A stretch of 64,000 bases of DNA from Aliiruegeria sabulilitoris (lineage in GTDB: Bacteria; Pseudomonadota; Alphaproteobacteria; Rhodobacterales; Rhodobacteraceae), in the NCBI RefSeq assembly GCF_001558155.1, contig NZ_LOAS01000015.1:62001-126000 (forward strand). Direction: 5' to 3'. The notes below the pieces were generated by a model. It did no database searches. It had not been told where the DNA came from and saw nothing but the letters and a program-made list of their open reading frames with translations. Numbering within the stretch: position 1 is the stretch's first letter; the number at the start of each line of letters is the position of its first letter. Shown here piece after piece: positions 9,050 through 15,430 of the stretch. Made by a program: the position numbers and the translations under genes.

Positions 9050-9661
9050 TCAGAGAACGGTCACGACCGTGCCCAGTGGAACGCGGTTATAAAGATCGAT
9101 GACGTGCTCGTTCAGCATCCGGATGCAGCCATTCGAAACCGAACGGCCAATGGATTCCGGGGCGGTGGTGCCGTGGATCCGGAAATAGGTGTCCTTGCCG
9201 TTCTGGAACAGGTAGAGCGCGCGGGCGCCGAGCGGATTGCTGGGCCCGCCGGGCATGACATAGTCGGTTCCGTTGAACTTGGCATAAGACCGGGGGTCGC
9301 GCTCGATCATTTCGTCTGTCGGGCGCCAGGTCGGCCATTCCTTCTTGACATCGATTGTGGCCTGACCGGTGAACTCCAGCCCGGCCTTGCCGACACCGAC
9401 GCCATAGCGGATCGCCTTGCCCGTTTCGAAGACGAAATAGAGAAAATGCGAGCGCGGCAGGATCAGGATTTCGCCCGGCTGGAACTGCTTCTTGATCTTG
9501 ACCACCTGCGGTTTGAATTGCGGGTGCAACTCGAAGCTCTCGCTCGTGGTCGTAGAGGTGGTGGCTGTCTGGGCCAGCGCCCGGCTTGCACCGGCGGGCA
9601 GAAGCGCAGCGGTCAGGCAGGCGGCGGAAGTGGCGGTGACGAAATCACGGCGGGTCGGCAT
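9050..9661 (-). CDS. L,D-transpeptidase (YkuD domain), Tat-exported
   Basis: 203 aa from the chosen ATG. The N-terminus MPTRRDFVTATSAACLTAAL is a twin-arginine-type signal ending near ALAQ. The catalytic YkuD signature is intact: HG at 163-164 and SNGCIRM with the nucleophile Cys 179. Such enzymes make 3-3 crosslinks in peptidoglycan or attach proteins to it in the periplasm. A GGAG site lies 8 bases upstream. The longer frame (to 9727) adds 22 residues before the Tat motif and was rejected. It converges with the lipid-kinase gene with 4 bases between stops. Confidence 0.93.
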   Translation of the reverse strand: MPTRRDFVTATSAACLTAALLPAGASRALAQTATTSTTTSESFELHPQFKPQVVKIKKQFQPGEILILPRSHFLYFVFETGKAIRYGVGVGKAGLEFTGQATIDVKKEWPTWRPTDEMIERDPRSYAKFNGTDYVMPGGPSNPLGARALYLFQNGKDTYFRIHGTTAPESIGRSVSNGCIRMLNEHVIDLYNRVPLGTVVTVL

Positions 9662-9845
9662 CTGGCACAGCTCCGAAAAGTTTCTGTAATCAGTTAGAGT
9701 TCTGGCCCGCCTTGCCGGAAAAATCAACGTGTCTGGCCTGTTGAACGCTTAACGCGCCTTCACGTTTGTTCCGGTTGTGCCAGTGGGAACACGAAAGCCG
9801 CCGCGGGGCGACGGCTTTCGACGAGGTACTCTCGAAGCTGGAAGC

Positions 9846-10184
9846 TTACTCGGCGACGAGTTGATCCCAGGCGGCGAGCGTCTTGGCAGCATACATCAGC
9901 GAGGGGCCACCGCCCATCTGGATGGCCATTCCGAGCACGTCAACCAGCTCCTCGCGGCTGCCGCCGGCCTTGGCCAGCGCCTTGACGTGGAAGCCGATGC
10001 AAGGCTCGCAGCGCATCGCGATGGCAATGCCGAGCGCCACGAATTCCTTGCTCTTCATGTCGAGCACGCCGCTTTCCTTGGCGGCCTTGGTCAGGGTGCC
10101 GAAGCCCTTGGTGACCTCGGGGTTGGCCTTGCTCAACTCGCGGAGCTGGCTGTTCATGTCATCGACGAAATTGTTCCAGTCCAT
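9846..10184 (-). CDS. Carboxymuconolactone decarboxylase / AhpD-like protein
   Basis: 112 aa single-domain CMD fold. The redox motif CEPCIGFH (Cys 59, Cys 62, His 66) matches the CxxCxxxH of AhpD-like proteins, so a peroxidase or disulfide-reductase role is more likely than lactone decarboxylation. The ATG at 10182-10184 is preceded by AAGGA at good spacing. The gene stands alone, about 184 bases from the L,D-transpeptidase start and 309 from the next gene. A 10-bp palindrome lies 28 bases upstream (intergenic entry). The true substrate is unknown. Confidence 0.88.
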   Translation of the reverse strand: MDWNNFVDDMNSQLRELSKANPEVTKGFGTLTKAAKESGVLDMKSKEFVALGIAIAMRCEPCIGFHVKALAKAGGSREELVDVLGMAIQMGGGPSLMYAAKTLAAWDQLVAE

Positions 10185-10493
10185 CCTGGTCGGTCCTTGA
10201 ATCTTGCCGGTGTCACGTGACCATCACGGGCATCCGGGAGCAGGGGGCCGATGGCGGTCGAGGGGGGAGGCCGGCGGGTTGTTCCTGCTTCGCCGCAGAC
10301 TTGGGATACAGATGCAGAATTTTCAATATGAATGACGGTCGCAGGTGGGCCGGGAACGACAATCTGTGCGGCCAGACGGCGAAAGACGGTCTTAATGCCC
10401 CGCAAAATGCCGATTTCAGCGTGGATCGGGTCGGAGCCCTGCAGTTTCCGTCAAGCAGCATTGCTTTCTGGGCAGGGCGAGCCGGAACACCAA
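10185..10493. other. Intergenic region with palindrome GTCACGTGAC
   Basis: 309 bases without a convincing gene. The perfect 10-bp palindrome GTCACGTGAC (10212-10221), upstream of the CMD gene, could be a regulator site. The short frames crossing here have no family resemblance. Confidence 0.35.
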
Positions 10494-11567
10494 CTAGCGG
10501 CGGAAGCGGGCCGGGCTCACCGCTACGACCACATTTGCTTCGAGTTCACAGGATGCTCCGCTGGCCAGCGCTGCCAGCAGGCCTGCCGCGGCGGGGGCTG
10601 TCTGGAAGCCGTATCCACCCTGGCCAGCACACCACAGGAAAGCGGGCTCGGTGGGGTCGCGGCCGATCACGAGGGCCCTGTCGGGCGCAAAGCTGCGCAG
10701 CCCCGCCCAGGTGGCTTCAACCCGTGTCACCTCGACCGTGACAAAGGGCTGATAGCGGGCCAGGCCCTCGGCGATGACCATGTCATCGGCCCAGGCATCA
10801 TGCGGATCCACCGGGTCTTCGTCGGCCGGCGAGACAAGCCAGGCACCGGCATCGGGCTTGGCATACCAGTCCTCGCTCACATCGTCGACGAAAGGCCAGT
10901 TGCGCGTGTCCAGCCCGTTTGGCGCGGGCAGACGCGCCATGGAACGCCGCATTGGCTGGATGCCAAGCGGTGCGATCCCGGCCATGCGCGCCACCGGATC
11001 GGCCCAGGCGCCGGCCGCGTTCACGATCTGGGTCGCCTCCAGCGTCTGGGTCGCCGTCTCCACCTGCCAGTGATCTCCGATCTTGCGGATTTTTTCGACC
11101 GTCTGGCGCGTCAGGATCTCGGTGCCCTGCTGGCGCGCCTGGCGCGCGTAATGTTGCAGCAGGCGGTCGGTGTCGAGATCGTAGGCCTCTTCGAGCCAGG
11201 CGGCATGGGCGCAATGGGCCGGATTCAGGATCGGCCAGAAACCCTGCGCTTCTGCGATGGTCACCCTTTGCGCGCCGAAGCTGGCATGCTCACGTTCGAA
11301 CACCGCGCCCCTTTCCCGGTCTGCCACCATGAGAAAGCCACGTTGGGACAGAACATCCGTGCGTCGATGCGCGTCCGCGCTGGCTTCGTTGAGTGCGCGA
11401 ACGGTCGAATTCCCGTAGGATTGCAGGAACATGGCCGCCGAGCGGCCCGAGGCGTGATAACCGAGCGCATCCTCGGACTCCACGAGAACAACCGAGCCGG
11501 AGCGTGCGAGTTCCGCCGCTGCGGAAAGGCCGGCGATGCCGCCGCCAATGACAAGAAAATCCTTCAT
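10494..11567 (-). CDS. FAD-dependent D-amino-acid dehydrogenase, D-arginine-dehydrogenase-like (DAO family)
   Basis: 357 aa. The dinucleotide motif VIGGGIAGLSAAAELA at the N-terminus binds FAD. The downstream sequence GYHASGRSAAMF, AGAWADPVARMAGI, LGIQPMRRS, WYAKPDAGAWLVSPAD, TWAGLRSFAPD and GQGGYGFQTAPA closely follows the pattern of Pseudomonas D-arginine dehydrogenase (DauA). The likely reaction is oxidation of a D-amino acid to the keto acid with electrons passed to the respiratory chain. It lacks the usual DauA partners (anabolic ornithine cyclodeaminase-type DauB, regulator), so the substrate is inferred. The ATG at 11565-11567 is at the FAD motif as expected. Confidence 0.82.
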   Translation of the reverse strand: MKDFLVIGGGIAGLSAAAELARSGSVVLVESEDALGYHASGRSAAMFLQSYGNSTVRALNEASADAHRRTDVLSQRGFLMVADRERGAVFEREHASFGAQRVTIAEAQGFWPILNPAHCAHAAWLEEAYDLDTDRLLQHYARQARQQGTEILTRQTVEKIRKIGDHWQVETATQTLEATQIVNAAGAWADPVARMAGIAPLGIQPMRRSMARLPAPNGLDTRNWPFVDDVSEDWYAKPDAGAWLVSPADEDPVDPHDAWADDMVIAEGLARYQPFVTVEVTRVEATWAGLRSFAPDRALVIGRDPTEPAFLWCAGQGGYGFQTAPAAAGLLAALASGASCELEANVVVAVSPARFRR

Positions 11568-11867
11568 GGGCCCTTATCGCAAGCCCTTGGCAAACTGGAC
11601 AGCGGCCGAAGCGTCGCGGAGGTGACCCGCGAGGTATTCCACTTCGAAGTGCCATTTTTCAGAGCGGCGCGCCTGTTCTGGCGACGGTCTGCATTGGCAA
11701 CATGAGCGTCGGATCGGGTTGTGCCTCACCGCCATTTCCCGTAATCTGAGTCCATTACGCGCCGATTTGAACCACAGATTGCGGGCGCGCAAGAAATGCA
11801 GCTAAAGCGAGGGAACTCCGTTCCTTCGATAACCCAAAGACCGCGCCACAGGCGCCGGAGGACCGTG
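11568..11867. other. Intergenic region, no gene seen
   Basis: 300 bases between the divergent oxidoreductase and the small orphan gene. It probably carries both promoters. Minus-strand frames crossing it show no domain sequence. Confidence 0.4.
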
Positions 11868-12191
11868 ATGTATGACGCCGCCACCCTTGCCGCCCAGCCG
11901 GCCAGTGCCATTCCGTTCGAACAGATCGCTGAAACACGCCGGGCCTTTCCCGCCGCGCGGGTCGGTTTCGAACTCCTGATCGAGACGGGGGATGCGCTTG
12001 TCGGGCTGGAACGCTGCGCCTCGGCCTTTCGTCGGGCCGGGCTCAGCCTGCAATCGCTGCGATGCTCCGGGGAAGGGCGGATCTGTTGCCGTCTGCTGGA
12101 CAGTTTCGCGGCGGACCTGACGATTCTGCAGAAAGAGCTGTCAGGCCCGGAGGCGCGAATAGCAAGCTGGACTACCCTTATTGGCGCCTGA
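11868..12191 (+). CDS. Small uncharacterised protein, 107 aa
   Basis: I do not recognise the family. The start is the ATG preceded by CGGAGG with 6-base spacing; the longer frame upstream adds an Arg-rich stretch with no RBS. The product begins MYDAATLAAQPASAIPFEQI, then has an alternating pattern FELLIETGDALVGLERCASAFRRAGLSLQSLRCSG. This looks like a beta-alpha-beta unit with a weak flavour of an ACT-type regulatory fold, but that is a guess. It lies 103 bases before the Hint-domain gene on the same strand and may be co-transcribed. No signal peptide or membrane segment is seen. Confidence 0.6.
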   Translation: MYDAATLAAQPASAIPFEQIAETRRAFPAARVGFELLIETGDALVGLERCASAFRRAGLSLQSLRCSGEGRICCRLLDSFAADLTILQKELSGPEARIASWTTLIGA

Positions 12192-12294
12192 TTCCGGTCG
12201 ATTGACCTCCATACGTGTACGGCACTTCCTCGGTCGAGCTTTTTGTGGTAACGCTCGGGTAGAAAAGAAAAAGAAAACGAGCAGGCATACACGG

Positions 12295-13338
12295 ATGGGG
12301 ACGGGCTTAACCGGCACCTTCGTTCTTCGCTGGTCACAGACGCGGGTCGACGGCTTGGTGCCGGATACCTTCTCCGAACTTGAGGTCGGGGCAAGCTGGC
12401 GTTGGAGCGGACAGGCATTTCGTATGGACGGGCCGGACGGTATTGCGCGTCTTGGCGTATCGCGCGAGGTGGCCGAGTTACATCGGCGCGCCGCCGGCAA
12501 GGCGCGGCGGATCTGCGGGCGTGTGGTGCGATTGAAGCATTGGGATGCGATCGACATCGACGACGAACACCTCATGGATCGCTGTGTTGTGCTGACCGAC
12601 GGTTTGCAGGTTTTCGTCGCGATTCATGTGCCGGCGACCCATGCGCCAGACGGCCTTCTGGTGTTCCTGGGCGATCTTCCGCCGCCGGATACGGAGTTCT
12701 GGATCGCGCGGATCACCACCAATCCACGCGCCGAAGCGCGCGCGCGGCGGCAGGTGGCCCCGCCCGTTGGCGGTCTTGCTGCGGGGACAACGGTCGAGAC
12801 ACCTGAAGGGCCTCGGGATGTCGCGCAGCTCGAACCCGGCGATCTGGTCCAGACCCGCGATGACGGCCCGCAACAGCTTGGCTGCGTCTCGCATCAACGG
12901 ATCACCGGCGCCAGGATGCATCTCGCCCCGCGACTGCGCCCGGTGCGCATCGCGGCGGGAGCGTTGGGCGAGACAGGGCCGCAGGAGGATTTGCTCGTGT
13001 CGCCGGGCCATCGCCTGCTGATTGCCGGATCGAACGCCCGTGCGCTCTATTCCGAAGGCGGCGTGCTCGTGTGCGCAGGGGACCTTGTGCGACTTCCGGG
13101 TGTCTCGCCGGCCCTCGATTGCACTGCAATTGTCTATGTCTCGCTCATGCTGGAGCGGCATCACCTTCTGACGGCCGCCGGGTTGGCAGTGGAGAGCCTC
13201 TTTCCCGTCCAGTCGGGCATGGCCGCGCCCACGGACAGAGCGCCCGGCTCCATTCCATCGGTCGCCGATTTCGGACCGCCGGCGCGCCGCTGTCTCGACC
13301 CCGGCGAAGCTGCAATCCTGACCTCCGGGTATTGTTGA
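12295..13338 (+). CDS. Hint_2 (hedgehog/intein-like) domain protein, catalytic Cys missing
   Basis: 347 aa. The N-terminal ~155 residues are unassigned. About residues 158-307 match the Hint_2 domain abundant in Roseobacters: AAGTTVETPEGPRDVAQLEPGDLVQTRDDGPQ, then LVSPGHRLLI, GGVLVCAGDLVRLPGV and the C-terminal HHLLTAAGLAVESLFP element. Active family members start the domain with CFTPGT, whose Cys carries out the N-S acyl shift; here the equivalent stretch is GLAAGT, with no Cys. Self-processing is therefore unlikely. The start follows an A-rich stretch with only a weak RBS; the longer frame (from 12181) overlaps the upstream gene. It could be a scaffold or a decaying gene. Confidence 0.8.
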   Translation: MGTGLTGTFVLRWSQTRVDGLVPDTFSELEVGASWRWSGQAFRMDGPDGIARLGVSREVAELHRRAAGKARRICGRVVRLKHWDAIDIDDEHLMDRCVVLTDGLQVFVAIHVPATHAPDGLLVFLGDLPPPDTEFWIARITTNPRAEARARRQVAPPVGGLAAGTTVETPEGPRDVAQLEPGDLVQTRDDGPQQLGCVSHQRITGARMHLAPRLRPVRIAAGALGETGPQEDLLVSPGHRLLIAGSNARALYSEGGVLVCAGDLVRLPGVSPALDCTAIVYVSLMLERHHLLTAAGLAVESLFPVQSGMAAPTDRAPGSIPSVADFGPPARRCLDPGEAAILTSGYC

Positions 13339-13395
13339 CCGGAGACCCGTCGCAATCGGGCGGGAAGCGTTTCCAGAGGCTGTTTTGATGGGAAA

Positions 13396-13471
13396 TGGCA
13401 GGGGCAGCAGGGTTCGAACCCGCGACCTACGGTTTTGGAGACCGTCGCTCTACCAGCTGAGCTATACCCCT
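13396..13471 (-). tRNA. tRNA-Trp (CCA)
   Basis: 76 bases with encoded CCA. The reverse strand folds as a cloverleaf: acceptor AGGGGTA/TGCCCCT, D arm GCTCAGCTGGTAGAGC, anticodon loop with CCA flanked by the CGGTCT/AAAACCG region, T arm GGGTTCGAACCC. The discriminator base is G, as in bacterial tRNA-Trp. It converges with the Hint-domain gene. The frequent alphaproteobacterial neighbour secE-nusG is not downstream here. Confidence 0.96.
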
Positions 13472-13540
13472 ACGGCCCGGGCTTCTTAGATTTTCCGCCC
13501 GTAAGCGTCAAGCGGTTATCATCGGCCATTTCACTGGTGT

Positions 13541-14623
13541 TTACTCGCCAACCGGCGCGATCTGACCGCCAATCACATACGGTCTTCGTTGCAGCCGACC
13601 CTTGAAGAACTGCCCGAAATTTTTCCAGGGGTGGCGGACGATCCGTTTCAGTTCCCTGTGGATCGCGTCCCGTTCCGCTGCCAGAGAGTCGCGGTCTCTC
13701 AGAATCGCGCCGACAGCCGCCGCGATGGCCTCCATCTGGCGCTGGTCGATCTCGTGCAGATCATTGCGGCGGATACAGGGGGCAGAGCCGTGGTCGAGCT
13801 GTTCGGTTTCCGGCAGGAAAAGGTTGAAATAGCCGACCGAGGCCGAAAACCGTTCCCGGAACCGGTTCAGAAGCTCTCCCTCGGCGGTGAAGCGGTAGGA
13901 TTCGATATCCGGCGCCAGTTCGACCAACCAATCGGAAAAGTCCGAACCGCTTTTCCTGCCCGACAGCTTGTTGAGCTGTTTGACCAGCTCCAGTTCGGTA
14001 AGGCTCAGCGAACGATTGACACGGATCGGCATGGATTTTTCGACGGAGCCAAGCGATCCGTCCTTGTCCAGATCCAATGCGTCGATGAATGCCCCGACCA
14101 CATCGGCACTGCGGGCCGAGTAGTTGATAAGCCTTGTCTCGATGTTGTTCTTCAACAGCAACCGGTGGCATTTCTCGGCGTGCAGCAAATGGCCTTCCTG
14201 CTGCAGGTAGTCCTCGAAACTGCCCGTTTCACCGCCGCGTTTGACCCGTTGATGATAGGCCGAATTCGCCATTTCGAGCGGGTTCCGGATGAACAGCACA
14301 ACCTTGAAATTGTACCGGCTCCGCAGATCCACGGAGGCCTCGATGATTTCCTCCAGCTTCCAGAAAAGCAACTCGTTCGAGAACAGGATGGCGCGGTCGG
14401 CGGGCCATTTCAGATCTTCCTCTTCGAGCTGCCCGAGCAGGGCCCCGACATCACCGCAGATATTGCCCGAGGTCACACCGCAACGTTCGGCACGCGAAAG
14501 CGAAGGATGATCGGGGTAGACCATACCGGCCGCAGCGACTGCACGCTTGTTCTGTGCCAGCCAGCACTGGATCGCCGATGTCCCGGTCTTTCCATGTCCG
14601 ACATGCAGGATCACATCTCTCAT
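13541..14623 (-). CDS. Sulfotransferase-family protein
   Basis: 360 aa from the ATG at 14621-14623, preceded by AAGAGG. The start VILHVGHGKTGTSAIQCWL is the 5'-phosphosulfate-binding loop (residues about 8-18) of PAPS-dependent sulfotransferases. FIRNPLEMANSAYHQR holds the Arg 113 and Ser 121 pair that bind the 3' phosphate. The predicted reaction is transfer of sulfate from PAPS to a hydroxyl or amine, perhaps on a polysaccharide or glycolipid. The C-terminus is basic and charged. No signal peptide or membrane anchor is seen, so it probably acts in the cytoplasm. It sits directly beside tRNA-Trp with no related pathway genes, which fits an acquired gene. The substrate is unknown. Confidence 0.82.
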   Translation of the reverse strand: MRDVILHVGHGKTGTSAIQCWLAQNKRAVAAAGMVYPDHPSLSRAERCGVTSGNICGDVGALLGQLEEEDLKWPADRAILFSNELLFWKLEEIIEASVDLRSRYNFKVVLFIRNPLEMANSAYHQRVKRGGETGSFEDYLQQEGHLLHAEKCHRLLLKNNIETRLINYSARSADVVGAFIDALDLDKDGSLGSVEKSMPIRVNRSLSLTELELVKQLNKLSGRKSGSDFSDWLVELAPDIESYRFTAEGELLNRFRERFSASVGYFNLFLPETEQLDHGSAPCIRRNDLHEIDQRQMEAIAAAVGAILRDRDSLAAERDAIHRELKRIVRHPWKNFGQFFKGRLQRRPYVIGGQIAPVGE

Positions 14624-15087
14624 TCCGTACCTCTTGATCGTCAATAGTCCCTTGGGCGGCGTGTTCCTGGTGCGCCCTCGGGGATGGCATCGTGGAACGG
14701 CGGAAAGGATCCGACCTGCCGCAAGCGGCCCGCCCCTTGCCGATCACATCGGGTGCGGGAAGGGGAGGCTCGTCCGTTCGACCTACTGCCCATGGATCCG
14801 GGGCAGTCGGCTGCTCTTGCGGTAAAAACTGTCGTCTCGTTTCGGCTTTTCCGGTTCAAGCCGCTATCTGGAGACCAATTGTGCAGGCAGTATCGACAGA
14901 GTTTGCAGACAAGAAAAATTCTGCGACTGACATTGATCGATCACGGATCGACCGGGCCCTGGAGCAGGTGCCCTTGACCTAGCGTAATGAGGCCTCTTGC
15001 AATCTGCACCGGCCTGTCGCAGTCTTGACCTATAGTAATTTTAAACAAAATCTGACCACAGCCCCCTTTTTTTGGAGGAAAATCCCC
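14624..15087. other. Intergenic region upstream of the lipoprotein/caspase unit
   Basis: 464 bases with no convincing gene. The last ~100 bases are AT-rich compared with the surroundings and contain the duplicated TTGACCTA element described separately. It also probably holds the sulfotransferase promoter on the other strand. Confidence 0.5.
14974..15039 (+). promoter_or_regulatory. Direct repeat TTGACCTA-N2-GTAAT, 51 bp apart
   Basis: The 15-mer at 14974-14988 (TTGACCTAGCGTAAT) recurs at 15025-15039 (TTGACCTATAGTAAT) with 13 of 15 bases equal and a 51-bp period. The second copy lies 49 bases before the lipoprotein ATG. TTGACC resembles a -35 box. The pair could be two promoters or tandem sites for one regulator. 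This is inferred from repetition and position. Confidence 0.45.
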
Positions 15088-15426
15088 ATGCAGTTTTTGC
15101 CATTTCTAATGATAATGGGTGCCGCGATCTGGTTGCTTGGATGTACGCCTATGCCGACCAGTTCGACCGATGACGTATCCGAAGCCGCGACAACGGCAGC
15201 TGCGGCAGCGCCTGCCAGGGCGTCAAATAGTGCCGTGTCTTCAAGCTCTTCAGCGAGCCAGTCTCTCGCCGACCGTTTCGATGACACGGACCGCGACGAT
15301 GGAGACGGCAGTTCCGGCGGCGACAGCGGTTCGGACGGCGGCGATGACGGTGGCTCGGACGACAGCGGCGATGACGGCGACGATGGAACCGGTGGCGGCG
15401 GCGGCGGCGGCTGGAGCGGAGGTTGA
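15088..15426 (+). CDS. Small acidic lipoprotein with Ser/Gly/Asp-rich tail
   Basis: 112 aa. The ATG follows GGAGGAAAATCCCC. A hydrophobic signal ends in the lipobox LLGC, Cys 19, so signal peptidase II processing and lipid anchoring are expected. After an Ala/Ser/Thr stretch, residues about 63-101 are almost only Asp, Gly and Ser, and the C-terminus is Gly-rich with a single Trp. The tail looks disordered, strongly acidic and perhaps cation-binding. No family is recognised. The stop is 4 bases before the caspase-fold gene, so they form a two-gene unit and the proteins probably work together at the envelope. Confidence 0.8.
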   Translation: MQFLPFLMIMGAAIWLLGCTPMPTSSTDDVSEAATTAAAAAPARASNSAVSSSSSASQSLADRFDDTDRDDGDGSSGGDSGSDGGDDGGSDDSGDDGDDGTGGGGGGGWSGG

Positions 15427-15430
15427 GGCC

